Source of the DNA: Larus michahellis
Taxonomy: Eukaryota > Chordata > Aves > Charadriiformes > Laridae
Direction of reading: 5' to 3'
Assembly (NCBI RefSeq): GCF_964199755.1
Contig: NC_133906.1
Coordinates: 17,271,378-17,335,377, forward strand
DNA: 64,000 nucleotides
Shown: positions 24,315 to 58,730 of the stretch, in pieces
Layout of the letters: every line of letters begins with the position of its first letter
Position numbering within the stretch: position 1 is the first letter of the stretch
Program-made: the position numbers and the translations under genes
The notes under the pieces: model-generated
The model's database searches: none
Told to the model about the DNA's origin: nothing
What the model saw: the letters and a program-made list of their open reading frames with translations, nothing else

Positions 24315-26924
24315 ACAGCAGCTTGTTCAGTTCGAAATTGAGCTCAACTGCAGGAGGGAGAAGGGCCGTATTCTGATTTCAGCACAAACTCCCATTTCAG
24401 AGGTGAAATAAGAAACCCAACCGTAAAAACCAGGCTGCCAACTGGAAAGTCAGCAGTTGATACAAACTTGTTGGGATCCCTGAACTGCAGGAGCTCTGCA
24501 CCACCCCGCTAACGCCAGGAATGCTTTCCCTTACCACTGGAAAAACCTTTCAGACACACTTTGCACCACCAGCTGCCCAGCCCGCGTGCTGGGGAAGCAC
24601 CCTGGTGTTCTGTGCCTGGCCTGGAGTCTGGTACCGACGCACTAAATGCTTAAGCGGCTTCAATCAAGGGATGTCGTGCTGGTTGGAGCGTGTTTTACCA
24701 GCCACCCAGAAGTCACACAGGTATTACATGGGCTTTAAGGAGGGCTGAGCTCGTACCTGCACCCCAAGAGCTGCTTCAGGGAGAGCCAAGTACAGAGGAA
24801 CAATGAGCCCACACACCTCTCCCTGCGGCTCCCACCAGCGCTCGCATCGCCCTGTGCCCGGGATCCAGAGCTTCAGAGCAATTCTCGCACCCTGGCTGAA
24901 GGGATATGCATTCACGGAGGGGGAGGACTCCTCCTACAGAGCCATTTGCTCCTCTGGATTATAACTAGGCTCCCTCCAGGACTCCCACAGCAACACATTA
25001 GTCTTAAGATGGTCAGTGGTAGAACCCCTCGCTCCTGTCTCCTCAGAGCTACCTCTCTCCACGTGAGAGGTGTGTTACCTGTTTTGATACCAGCAGTAAC
25101 ACCACATACACAGTTAAATATCAAGGAAAACACTACCACTCTTTTAATCTACTGCAGAGGAACTTTAACATGAGCAATAGCATCTGTACACTTAAACCTG
25201 TACTGAATTTAAAATTATACTTTATATGAGAAACACATGTGGTTTATTATTTGCTTTTCAGCAAGACTAAACGTAAGACTGACCACCTACTTGATAACTC
25301 ACCGTCTCACTAGAACAGCGTACGATGTGCAAGCAAAAACTGCACAGATGTTTTTCTTCTTCCCCAGAGAGGAGCGAGCAGCTCGTTTTAAGATGAAATA
25401 TGAGTGAATCAAAAAACCCAGAGTCTTATCCCCCCAGGCTGGCGGAGGGCAGCAGCCCTGCCCTATTCCGTGCCCAGGACAATGCCACGGGCCCTTTGTT
25501 CCGAAGTGCAACCCTTTCCCAGCGCCGCCTGCTCTCCACGAGCGCACCATTGAACTGCACCTTGTTTCACTGCCACCCTACCTTCACACCGCGTAATCAC
25601 GAACTGAACCATTTTTAAATCTGAATTCCACACACTTACATTCTTTTTGGTTTTTCCACTCCCTCCTCATCTTCTGAGTTCTCATTACTATGAAAAAGCC
25701 CTCACTTCTGAAGTTCCACTTTCCTCAAAAATCACTTCGGTCTTGTTTAATCAATTCCTTACCTTTCCAGAACTGTCCTGCCAGCCTCAAGAAATTGCAG
25801 GAAATAAAAAGATATGGCAAAAGGCGAGGAATGTACTTGGATAATGCTTTGTAAAACACTTCCCTGCACACACCTCATTGCCCTGCTTAAGTTTTTTTTT
25901 TGTTGTTGCTCTCTACTTAATGAATTAGGTCTTCCTCTGCAGGGGAAGAAGTAACCTGAAAAATACCCCATCATCAAATACAGGGGAGCTTTGGGCTCTA
26001 CTGGGCATCCCTGCTTTGTCCACATACTCTGTGGCAGCGCCCTGTAGGGAAGAAATAAAATGTCAGGCTCTCCACACGAGAAATAGCAACATTGCTGTAA
26101 AAATTATTTCAGACCGTCGTAGGTGAAGCTTTTACAACACCAGAGTCTGGCTGAGAGCCCTAGCCCTTCATCTACAAAGGCAGCTATGTTAACCCTTCAT
26201 GTAACGTTAGAAAACCTTCTTGAAAAGCAATTAGATGAGAGTGGCAGTTCAGTTTTACTTCACCTTCCCCGCAGGTAGAGCAGGCAGCTTTGCAAACCTG
26301 GAAACCTCATCACTGTCCTTGCAAGAACACTTTCCTCTTCCTCAAAATAAGTACATCGGAACTCTTTTTTTCACATTAGCTGTACCTCCGTCTTGTTCCG
26401 TGAGAACAAAATGAACCACAACATTGTCTGAGCACAAGGTGAAGAGAAAACTCTTCCAAAGTCCTTCTACATCCGCACGTATATATGCACACAGGTATAC
26501 AGCCAGCGGCTTAGCTGAAACTTGCCCGCAGTCTGACAGTCTGATGAGGACGCCCTTCAACCCAAGGATGGGAACACAGAGCTGTCAGTATCACCAGGCA
26601 AGCTTCTGTGATTTAAAACCCCCAAATTTCAAAACACACTCGGCAGTAAAACCAAGTGCTGTTAATGTGTCCCAGTGTTCCAGCTGATGAGGAGAAAGCA
26701 GCTCCAACCGGTCTCTTAAAGCTATTCTTCATTCGTTTTTCATACCAGTACTTACTTTTTGGTTAACTGGAAGCTAAAGTGGTAACTGAGACTTTCTGTT
26801 TTAAAATAACTAAGAGCATGGATCATTTTGGTTACATAAACACTTCAACACAGCAAGAATCAAGAAAAAGAAAACATTGCTACAGTAAATAAGACAGACG
26901 GCTCAAATCTTTTAAGTATACATA
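24315..26924. other. Region between convergent gene ends
   Basis: It lies between the stop of the + strand ARHGAP-like gene and the inferred 3' end of MAPK9. It should contain the + strand 3' UTR. AATAAA motifs on the + strand occur at 24,310-24,315, 25,803-25,808 and 26,054-26,059, and any of them could end that transcript. No coding region, CR1 or tandem repeat was seen. Confidence 0.6.
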
Positions 26925-29900
26925 TTTATTTGTAATTTTACAGTGGCTTTAGTACTGTTTTACAATAACGTTCTTGGAGAAGAAAAAAAAAAAACAACCA
27001 AAAAGCTTCAGAACAAGGCTTTAACTAGCAGTTCATAACTAGTTATTGACAGTTTTCCCTATGAAATTCTAATTTCCTTAAAGAAAATCAATCCAAAAAA
27101 ACAAGGAAGCATGACTGCTGTCCATAAAAAAACCCAAACCCTAAAAACTTTCTAGTCATCCTGAAAACAAAGTCCAGCATCAGACAAAAGAGCCACTGCG
27201 TTGAAAGGAACATGTTCCTATTGCACAAGCATCGAGAATGAGATATGACAATCAAAGCCTAATTTCATAGGCAGAAGAGGCCACAAGTATCTATATAATT
27301 AGACTTCAAAGCACATCTTTCTTCTGAAATTATATACCGTACTATAACTAATATTAAGGCCATAAAATCAGAACACTGTAACAAGTGATAGGGCTTGATG
27401 CTACTTTTTGTGACATCTGGTAAACAGAAGGTAGGAAAGAGGGCCAAAACAAGACGCACAAAGCATTCTGAAGGGGGTTACAACTTGAAGGCCGAATCAA
27501 AAGAAATCCTCAAAGAAACAGTTTTTGGAGGGGGTTTATTTTGAGTCATGAGATAAAACCGGATTTCATAACAAATCACTCAAGGAGCCTACTATACTCT
27601 CTAATAGCACGTGTTCTGGAGTACACTATAGAATATATTCTCTGGAATTAACATTTGAATTTGTAGGAAAACAGTTAATTATTTCTATTTGTCATTCCCT
27701 CTAAAATAGATGAAAATTTGTATAATCTTTATAAATTATCTTAATGACCAGGTAAGGCTTCACTGTACTGAGTTAACTGCACACAGGTATCTGTGATTCG
27801 CTCTTAATTAGGTACCTTGATTACACTAGACTGCTAAAACCATTAGGGGAACCCAACACGTCGTGTAATTCAAAGAAAGGGATAGTTATGTATTGCTATC
27901 TTTCTAATTGTGTTCATTTTAGTAGTGTGTAACACACCTGAAAGCAATAGCCCCAAAGAAGCAGCAACTACCATGGAAGTTTAAACATTTTACTTTAGGA
28001 AAATCTGGGAGTCTGATGAAGCTGAAAATGCACGTTAGTCATTTTATAAAGTTTGGCTTGCCAACATTTAAGAAAATATAGTTATCAAAAACAGACAAAT
28101 ACACTGCTAACCATCTGTTACATTTTTCTTTTAAAAAAATTAGCACCAATTTAAGCATCTGAATTCATAGAAAAGCTAGAGACACACTTGGTTTTTCAAA
28201 AAAGTTTTTCCCCATTAGAAGACAATACAATAGCACATGCTCACGGGTATTACATCAGCTTCGCTATCAGTAACAAACACGACTACCGTCTCAGGTAGCA
28301 AACATAAAGTGTCGTTCTTACCCCATTACTTTCTCTCTGCTTCTGTTATCCCAAGGAACTACGGAGTGCTGCACTACAGACCCAGCCTGGGAAACACCTA
28401 GCCACGGACTCGCTGCAGTACAGCGGGGGAAGTCGCGGGGTTTCGGGCCAGTATTTTAGAGCAGGGACAGTCTTCCTGCGGCATTCACAGAGCATCCATT
28501 GCAGTGGAGTCACAATAACTGCATGTTCTGGCCTTACCGTAACATATATGACTACCTTAAGACGCGTAGCCAACAGTTAATAAATTTTTTGTTTGTTTGT
28601 TTAACAAAAAGGACGCTAGCGCTCATAGCCAGCTCGTCTTGCTGCAGGAACAAACGTCGTCGTATCTTTGTTCTCTCTTTATATAATAGATGGCTAGGGA
28701 GTCACACTGCTATTTAAGTCAGCCTACAGGCATTTGAGTACAAGATGTTCCTCAAACGATCTCTTACTATGTGTTAAATTTCAGCCCATTAAAAAAAAAA
28801 AATTTCTAATTTAAAAATCTCTGAAAACATGTATATATTTTCATGTATATATTTAAAGGAACATGTTGATCAAATCTATCAGAATAGTAAAGATTGCAAC
28901 CAAAATTTAAACACTTTTTATGTCATTCCTTTTTACACCACATACTGGTTGTATTAAGAAGAATCCTAAAGTGCTTCAAACCCAGCAATTAATAAAGTCG
29001 ATTTCTTTTGTGCAAAACTGCAAGCACCTTTTCAAAAAAATAAGCAGCAGCATCAAGGATTAAAAACGTAAATAGTTAAATGTATTTTCTCTATTTTGTT
29101 TTGAATTCTTGGACCAAAATAATTTGCCGTATTTTCATTAGCAGATTACAGAAGAGTGCATTTTATTAGTTTAATTTTATACTGGACTTGTTATACATAT
29201 ACTGTCTGAAATGGCGGACCCAGGTAAATTTATATCCACAAAGCCACACGGTGGGATTGAAATCCAACGACTAAAATTTTAGCTACAAAAATAGTAATTT
29301 TATAGAACACAAACAGAAACAACGGTTATCTCTCCACTTTCCTCCAACACTAATATGAGAAAAGATGGTTTACTTAAAACATTAGTTTAGCTCCAGACAT
29401 TTTTAGCATGCAGAGCGGGCAAAAAATAAAACCAATAAGTTGTGTAATAAGCTTTTAGAACATCACTATCACTCAGGTAATAAATCTAAAATATATGTAA
29501 AATAATAACCCAGAATACACTTTTTCTGTCATATTTCAACATGTTAAAAAAAATAATCAAAGACACTCTGGAAAAAGCAAAGAAATCCCTTGATTCATCT
29601 ATAGGAACTTGAGTCCAAATTCTGCATCTGGGTGCAGGTGTCCCTGGATCAAAACCAGTTTTGAGCAGGAATTACACAATACACATCCCAGGAAAGAATT
29701 TGGTTCCCAGTATATGGTATCACACTAAGTTTAGCATCAAGCCCTGATAGAATCCATATGACATATGTAGAATATACAGACAAAGGCTGTTCAGCATTTA
29801 CCCCCCACCACGCTTAAAGTACTTCCATGCCAAGTGTGACAATTCAAATGAAACACTCCACACAAACCGTACTGCTGCAAGGCCGAACCCCTACTGCAGA

Positions 29901-32900
29901 GCGGCATCGTGTTAGCAAAGATCTGTCTGCACTCGAACATCTGAACCCAGAGGGCTGCGCTTCTGCCCAACGCAGGGTCATCCGCTCAGTTTTCGAAGAC
30001 TTGGTACGTCGGCTGTATTTTGAATGTCTAAATGCTACTTCATTCAGAAAATTACAATTTTAAGCCAAATATGATCAGATCTAAAAAGGAAACTGATTTA
30101 GCATTTAAGGTCCTTCCTTTATGAAAGAAAAATAATCATAAAGAATCACTTTTTAAAAAAATGAATCTCTTAGGACGTAAAAAAGACAAAGGAAACCTCA
30201 AGAGCCCTCTGGTTCCTAACAGGTTTTGAAACTTACCAACCAACTAGTTAATTTCTAGTTAAGGTTGAGTTTATTTTTCATTATTTTGACAAAGAAATGC
30301 AAACCCTTACCGGAAACATTACAAAACTTCAAAGGCTGTTTGGAAACACTGTTTCCAGTCCTTACACTAGTTTATTTTGTACGAACCATGCAGACAAAGC
30401 CTTAATTTTGACATTCATTTCTCATCTTTTGCAATAAAAACTAGACTTGTCATATCACAGTATTTCCTCAAAGCACACTCATCGGCTGTTTATCCAGATT
30501 TCAAAATGCCAAGCTTTTTTTTTTTTTGAGGAAAGATGATATGAGCACAGATGAAATGAACTGTTTAAAACATACTCCATTTCTGCAATGCCATTCAGCT
30601 ACTCAGTGTTCATATATTTAACATAATGTTTCTGGTAAATAATCTGATTGATAGCCATAGAACTCTTTTTTTCAGGTGAGCAGTTAAGATCACAGATTGT
30701 ATCTATGTTGACCACCGTTTCTTTTTAGTCATATTTCATAAATTGTTTATGTATACTGCAGTAGTGTTAACACTATACAAAGTCTCTCATAAAGAAAAAG
30801 TAACATTCGTGTTTACAAAACTGAGCAGGTTTTTTAATATATATGTATACACACACACTCACATATTCTTAATCTTTAAATACATATAAATATTTATAAA
30901 TGCCAAAGTGCAAAAAAATGGTCAATTGCATCACTTTACATACATGATTTTAGTATTAGGAATAAAAGTGATTATATTGCACACCCAACTCTCTAAACTT
31001 TTAAACCCCTGTCACGTTACATGTGCATTTTGTTTTCTATCAGCGATGAGGTTCTCGCGGCATCGACAACCATTTCACAAACGTGGCACTGAACATAATC
31101 CGCAGTCAGGAATACAACTATATGTATATAATCCGCATGCAGTGTATTTATAGTCTATATTTGCACACCGAAATAGCACGGGAACTTCAGCATGCATCTA
31201 TTCTGCATGCGTTTTTCTGAGTACAACCTGCATATGTGCCGTCTTGAGATCGATGCTCATTCAGGTGATTATAGCAATTTGGTTTTGAATTATACCAAAA
31301 TCCACAATATTCACAGACATTTCATGCATGCTCTGAAGGAAGCAACATTTCTGTAAAATTCTGAAGCTTCAATGTATGCCACAGCAAGACGACATTAAAA
31401 AAAAAATAAGTATGAGACAGCTTTTCCTACAAATAAGATTTACAAATAAGCTCAGTTAATCTCAGGGTTGGTTTTTTTTATTCCAAGAGTACATATTCAA
31501 GCTAACAGTATGTACTAGGAGAAGGTCAGATACCAGTTCGAATCATGGAGATAGGGCAGTTGTGTTAAAAAAAAAAAAAAAGGCAAAAAAACAAAACCAA
31601 CATTAAAAGACAATTTGAATCACAGAAAAATTTAGGTTGGAAGGGACCTGGAGGTCATCTGGTCCAACCCCCTCTTGTTCTGAGCAGCTTAAGGCCAATA
31701 GGAAAAATTCAACTCTGCAAATATCCAAAACACATGAAAAAAAAAAAATTGTTACGTAGTCAGAAGACTGTAACTGTTAAAATGAACAGAGAACAGTGCA
31801 ACTTCCGTTGAAAAAGAGAAAAATCCTTAAAAATTAAATCCAGTAGATTACTTCCATAGTGAATCACTAATTTTCATTTTGAATAGGTGTCTTTAGTAAT
31901 TTTAACTTACACAAATAACAAGGATTTTAAAAATGCAAAAGAACAGCAACCTGTACTGTTCTGATATATGGTAAATAGGTATTTTTTAATGTTTTTTCCA
32001 GTGACAAAAATGCACTAAAAATATTTCACATATACTGTCAGTATCCAAAGATAAACTAAGGTATCCGTAGGTTTAAAACCAAACAACAAGAAAAAACCCA
32101 AGCTCCAATATCTGGCAATTCAATTAAACAGAATTTTTTTTAAAAAAAAAAACAAATTCCAGATGACAATTCTGAAGTTTACATCACACTAAGTATTTTG
32201 CTAAATTTTTTTAAACCTTGTGGGATAGTAAAGCCTTAATATTTTTGCTACCGCAAATTCGGCTATTGCAAAGGGATGCAATTTCAATATAAAAGCAGCG
32301 TTTGCATAAAGAGAAATTGCTGCTTTTCAAATCGTAAGGTCAGAAACAATGGACAATTTTCTTTTACAAGAGAAATATGTCAGTAATGCAGTGACTGGCT
32401 GGGCCAGTATATTTTATAAGTTCTATTTATATATTCAAGTCAAGAGTATCTGGATCAACAGCTAAATATAGTGCCTTTAAGAAAGTGGTGGTTTACCTCA
32501 TCTTGTACATCTCTCTTACATATTTTAATCTCACACACATGCACACACACAAGATCCTTTAGCAAAATTTCACACCTGTGCACTCCAAAGTGAACGTGCA
32601 CAAATTCACAAGTGTGTCATATAAAGCAACTTAAGCCCTACTCTGCTGCTAACGCATTTTCTAATTCAATATGTCGTGCAATGTAACAGGCAGTGTTTGT
32701 ATTATCTGATTCTGAAAACTGTATTGATAAGCCTGTATTGGAACAGCAAATAATCTACTACTCCTCTCTGACACTGTATTTAGAAAATACGTATTAAGTA
32801 CATTTTCCTCCCCCAATAGAGAGGTTTTTCTAGTGTGGGAACAGGGCTAAGTTCTGTTACCTAAATACTTAATTTACAAGTGACTCAAAACTACTGTATT

Positions 32901-33856
32901 TTCATTTCTTTAATTACTTGTTAGGTAGAATGAACCCATTAAAAAATGGAAAACATTTATGCAGTTCTTTTTGAGGCTGCAAGTCATCTGTCCTTTTATC
33001 AGTTTGCAGTGAATGAAGTGAATTTCCTTTTCTGTTTGTTTTTGTTAAAGGACCAGTATCACAAGTTAGAAGATACAGAACATTTTAGCACTCTTTCCTC
33101 TTCCAAACAGGCACTGCTTCACAGATAAGTCACTCATCCTTAAGATTTAATTAAGCCACTGTATCTTCCATCCACGTTTAAAAAACTGAAAAAGTTAGAG
33201 ACACATACTCATAGGTGAAATAGAAAGCAATGGCTATACACTTTAAACTTCACGTTTATCTCTTCTACAAGAAGACAGAATCGTTGGAAAGTGAAGATAG
33301 AAAGGGCTCAATAAAAAAAAGTGCTATGTGGAAGAGTAACTGCCCTTTACGCATAGTACTGAGAGCGTTCAACGTGTGAGTTCACACTTACACACAACAC
33401 TCCAGTCGTTAAATAAAGCAAACTGCCACAGTCACACGTTAAAACAAACTTCATAGAGACTATACATTCAAAAAACCTACTAATGAGCAATACTGTACTA
33501 AAATGTAAACAACCATTGTGTCACAGAAGCCTGCCAGTTGAGACTGAAGATCCATGAACCCACTTAAGAGGAGTTATTGGCTAAATGTTTATTATAACTG
33601 CTCACCTGAAATAGGCTGGCACGAAGAAAAGCCTATAATAGTGTCTAATTTTTTTTGTTCTTTAGACATTGATTTGCTTTCATTCTACAACATTAAGCAG
33701 GCAATTTCATAACAACTGAGTAAAAAAAACAGGCATTACTTTAGCAGAACATGCAGAACATGGAGTTTTTCTACTTGATTCCATTAACTTACAAGCAATT
33801 CAGGCCCAATGGAAGCAAGAGCTCTTTTCCAAAGTCAAGTCTGCAATCCTGGCTGA
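26925..33856 (-). other. MAPK9: MAPK9 3' UTR (long form, inferred)
   Basis: AT-rich sequence directly downstream of the MAPK9 stop codon with no supported coding region. On the minus strand, AATAAA signals occur at 33,593-33,588 (264 nt after the stop), near 31,477, 30,371, 30,269, 29,162 and 27,535, and last at 26,930-26,925. The last one is followed by a plausible cleavage site and a T/G-rich downstream element. I infer that the longest transcript ends near 26,905, but shorter ends are equally possible. The stretch contains a CR1 tail fragment and several A or T runs. Its boundaries need transcript data. Confidence 0.45.
31617..31695 (-). repeat. CR1 LINE 3' tail fragment
   Basis: On the minus strand it reads as the end of a CR1: 'gaccagatgacctccaggtcccttccaacc' followed by 'tctgtgattc'. 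Only about 80 bp remain. It lies inside the inferred MAPK9 3' UTR in the sense orientation, so it would be part of the long transcript. Confidence 0.85.
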
Positions 33857-54053
<20,197 letters not shown>

Positions 54054-57000
54054 CTTAAAGAAAAAGAAAGAAAACAAGCGTTCAATCTCTCACTAATTCC
54101 AGGCAGACAAGATAGAAAATATATTATACATACTTTAATACATATGATTTTTGCAATAGTATACCATTAAACAAGCATTCTTTCAACTTTGTGTATTACC
54201 ACTGCAAATGAAAAATACTTGCAGATAGACAGAAATAGTTACAGACTTAACAGCTTTAAGAAAATGCATGTTTCTATTCCAATCCCTACAACAAAAAGCA
54301 GCTAACAACTAAAACCCAACAAAACCACCCCAAATCCAACAACTCTACCCCTTGACAGCTAGTTCCTAACTTAGAATTACTACCATGTGCTAGGACAGTA
54401 TTAAGTTCTGTATTACACAAAGAAAATCATAAATTAGGTCTTTCAAACACTGATAAAGCAGATGAAAGCAACAGCAGAAACCCGTGGAGTCCACAGACAT
54501 AGAAAGAAACAGGATTTTAATAAAAGACTTGATTACAACTGCAGAACAGGTTTGAAACAAAATAACTGTCCCCAAAATGCCCGCGGCTGCTGCAGTTTCT
54601 CTAACACCCCCTTCAACCTAGTTCAGTTGGAAATTTCAAGCAGGGTTCTGCCTCCTCACCTCTGCCAGGCAACTCTTCCCCGAGCCAGAGACATCCCAAC
54701 CCATTCTCCCTCCCATTTTAAACACACCGTAACACCCTAGGCCATCAGTTAGAATACTTACAGTCCTACACAAATTAGAGTTTTGTACCGTAGTTTGAAA
54801 GAGACTTTCACGCCATAATAGAGAATAAGTTATATCCATCTGTCAGGAATGAATTAGCGGTAGGTAATTACATCGGAGAGCAAGGTAATGGACTAAAGCT
54901 CTTTAGCTCTAAAGTGCTACAGTAACAAGAGTACAGATCTCCAGTCTTCCCGGGCCTCCATCCCTCTTCCAAACCTTAAAAGAAAATTACCTCAGTAATT
55001 ACCGAAGAGGTCTCTAACAAATTCTCCCATTTTCAATTTCACATTCACTATGACAGATAGTGTCATTACAGCCCAGAGTAAATTGCACAGTCCCTTGAAA
55101 CGGGAAATGAAAGCAGATCACCTTCCCCCGGAGCAGCTGTCCTAACCACCAGCCTGTACACTGACTCTTTCAGCTAAAGTAAGAGCAGCTCTTCTCTCTC
55201 TTTGCTGGCCTACAGAATATTTGTGAGCCAATGCAAAAGAGAAAAACCTCAAGAGGAACCCAGAAGCCCATCCTAGAAGGGCATACACCCACACGAACAG
55301 CTTTTCCTTGCTTCAAGAATCAGAATTTGGACCTCTCTCTTCCTAGGTGCACGTAGGAGGGAGCAGCATCTTTTCCAGGGATTAAGCCAGCAGGTGAACG
55401 CCAAGAAATTTGCCAGTAAAACAGGTGAAGACCTACAAATCCTAATAAAGGCCAGGTTTGACCTGAACTGGTAATGGTTGGTCTAAGAGATTCTCAAGAA
55501 ATGTCTAAAAGTCCCTTTTACCTTCTAGTTTCTCAAAATCTAAGCAGCATTTTAAGAAGTAGATATTCAACTTGGTCACCTCTGGAAGCAACTCAGACAA
55601 GGAAGTTTTCTTGATATTTCCTCTTAGAAGCTTCAGAAAAAAAAGCAGAGGAGAAAGGATCAGCAAAGGGAAAATGTGAGCTACCAACTTTCTGCCTGTG
55701 CCACAGTAGTAGTGGGGTTAGGGGCAGTCAGATACAATTCCACAATCAGCTCATGCTAACGCGAGACCAAAACGCTGCCGTAAGAGGTGCTCTCAACCTT
55801 TCCTACTACATCCCAGGAAAAACCCCACTCTTCTTTCCAACCCTTTTTATTACTCCAAAGTTACAGACTCTGAGGTACCAAATTTGCGGATTAACAGTCC
55901 CTGAGCAGCCATGGTATTTGCAGTGAATCTTCATACATTGGAAGAAAAGTACAGCCGGAAGGTCAAGATCTTACCTCTGAAAAGGACTTCCAGAACAAAA
56001 CCAAAAAACTATAGATTTTGCATAAGCTGGGTATTGAGTTAAAGACCTGATAATTACACAGGAACTACACTGTACCTCTTTGTGGGTTAATGAAACACTT
56101 TTCTGTAACAGAGATAAAGAAGTAGGGGAAAGGGAAGTTATCCTGAACCAGAGAAACCCTCCCTCCTTTAAGGAACCTTGTCTGCACGAAGCCATCTTTT
56201 AAAAATCATTTAGAGATCAGGATAAGCTCTTTAGACAACACTCAAAGAGGGAATTAGGCATCACAAGTTTTATGTATTCTGACATTTTTTGCAATTCTCC
56301 ATGCTAAGTACCTGGCTTCTCCGTAAGCTGAGCCCTAATTTTTACTTGGGCTCCAAGCTGCTTGGACCATCAGGACATACAGTGTTTCAGACATACACAT
56401 CAATGTAACATTAAGGGCCGTGGGACTGTGGCTGCTCACAGGACTTCAGACAGACAATCTATTTTGAGGGCAAGATCCCTCAAATAGAAACAGATTTCCC
56501 ACTGCTCAAAGGAAAAGTATACCTGGCAAATAAGTTTCTTAATCCTGAGCTATTACTTTCCTACCTGAAATAATGTGATTCATCACTCCATCTAACATAC
56601 TCCACACTTCTGTGCAGGAATTTTTTGGAAGTAGGCACTACTTCCATTTCTGAAATAGAAGTTTTCATTTATGGCTTCCTAGCTACAGCTGCACCAAACT
56701 GGACCAGTAGCAAATGTAAAAGTCACAGGACGGTCACCAAACACACTTCTGCCTATTGATAATGGCATATTACTGAATCATAATGTTTCAAGATGTTTTT
56801 CTATTTTAGAGCATTAGAGCATGCACAAGATGCATATAAATTGAGTGTTTTGGTTGGCTTTTTTTTTTTTTAATATAACTTGCTTGCACAATTGGGAAAA
56901 CTTAAGAATCACAAAGCTGACAGAGCTCATCACACAAAGGAAACTTACAGGAGCGGTTTTTAACCTGTACTTCATGAAAGATAATTAGAAGAATAACAAA

Positions 57001-58500
57001 TACAACAAACCTACCACCAGTAGGCTTATGAGTTGTTATATGGAATTCCACTAAGAAATTTTTAGAAGTTGAAAGCAACTGCACTACAGCATACATCCTG
57101 TATTAAAGTCACTTCCCTAAAAGGTATTTATTAAAATGGCAACTTATTATTAACCAGGTCTGGATATCTGGATATCTTCAAGTCAAAAGCTTCTGAAACA
57201 AACAGGTTGTAGCAGTTGGGAGCACATTCCCAGGGTTGTTTTCGTTACAGAAACGTTATTACTGACAATGAAGCATAAAAATATCAAGAAGCTTAGCTTG
57301 ATTTTTAAGCCTGAAGCTAAAATTCTACTGCTGACAGAATGAATAAGACAATGAACCTATATTTATGAAAAGAAAATATATGGAAATTCCGTACAGAATA
57401 TCTCCTCCTATTCTCTTATTCACCCTTGCAAATACACTTTATGCCCTTTTAAGGACTACTATACAATAGTGTTGAGGGTTTTTTTCTTATCTTTACAGCA
57501 ATATATATCAACAGGTATGAGTCCAACTATGAAAATCACAGAGAGTTACTTCCTGCTCCTCTATTCACAACCCTTTAATAGTCTGTTACAAAAGGTAAGT
57601 GTAGCAAAGCAGTAGCTGAGGAAGATCAATCACTTAGGGCAGAGCTTGGAGATACTCTGTACCTGTTTAGCTCTCTGAAAAGTCAACCCTTTTCTTTAAA
57701 CTATTACTGACCAACTATCACTGACCAAAGATTTTACCAGCTACCTGTTGTAGTATCATTTAGCTGTTAAACGTACACTGCAAACAAACACTGCATGTAT
57801 CAAACACAGATGTATCTCAAAGCCCCTGCTAGGGCAAGTCGGTGGAAAGAGGGGAAAAAGTTTCGACGTGCATCTGCTGTAAGCAATTACGCTGTTGTAA
57901 AATGATGTAACAGCCACAGAACTGAGCCAGAGCACTCCCCACATCTCTTCTGAAACTTCTGCTGAGAAACCGCCTCGGCTCAAGAGCGGGCTCGGGTTCG
58001 CTGCGGCTGCGGCGAGGGGCGCGCAGGACGGGCCCTGCCCTCGGCTCGGCCGCGCTCCCGCCCAGGACGGGGGCGCTTCCAGGGGACGTCGAGCGCCGGC
58101 CCGGCCGCACACCGCGGCACCAGCGGGGCAGGGGGCGATCCCGCCCCGGGCCGGACACGAAGCGAGAGGGGAGAAGGCGGAGGAGAGACGGCGCCCGGCG
58201 GAGCGGGCCGCGGCCGGCACTGCGGCATGGGTAAGGGCGGGGGGCTCGGTCAGGGCAGTCCCACGGGAGAGGCGCGGAGGAGGAAGGGGGCCCCCGGCCT
58301 TGCCGCGTCTCTCCCCCCGCCGTCCTCCCCGCTCAGCCGGACCCTGGAAAAGGCACGCGGGGAACCCCGGCTCTGCCCGCACCTCGGCGGGCGGGGCCCG
58401 CGGGAGAAGCCGGGGACTCCGGTGGCCACACGGCTGGCCCCGCGGTCGGGAGCTCGTCCCGCTCCGGCTCCGGCCCCGCCGCCCGCAGAGCCCCACTCAC
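54054..58500 (-). other. MAPK9: MAPK9 first intron
   Basis: About 4.4 kb between the inferred 5' UTR exon and the first coding exon. AT-rich and without a supported coding region. A GC-rich flank of the CpG island begins near 57,960. Confidence 0.55.
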
Positions 58501-58730
58501 GGCGTCCCTCACCGTCTCCTCCCTCCGTCGGGCTTCGGCGGGACAAGGCGCGGCGCTGGCGGGCGCTGCCGCTGCCGCCGCCGCCGCCTCCTCCTCCTCC
58601 AGCGCGCAGAGCCGCCCCAGCCACAATGGCCTCCCGGTACTCCACACAGGCCGCGCCAGGCCCGAGCCCGCTGACAGACAGCCGCCCAACCAATCGTGGC
58701 CCTGTGCCGGCGACGCTCAACCAATCGAGC
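58501..58730 (-). other. MAPK9: MAPK9 5' UTR exon 1 (inferred)
   Basis: On the minus strand the GC-rich segment, with a run of GGC repeats, ends in two good donors: ACG|GTGAGG (exon end 58,513) and GCC|GTGAGT (exon end 58,501). A TATA-like element at 58,763-58,756 would place the start near 58,728. No ATG-led frame that continues into exon 2 is needed. The exact start is unproven. Confidence 0.5.

Noticed and set aside
57756-58496. 246-codon open frame on the minus strand in the CpG island
   Set aside because: Arg/Pro/Gly/Ala-rich composition on both strands is the usual artefact of CpG-island DNA. It lies in the first MAPK9 intron and flank.
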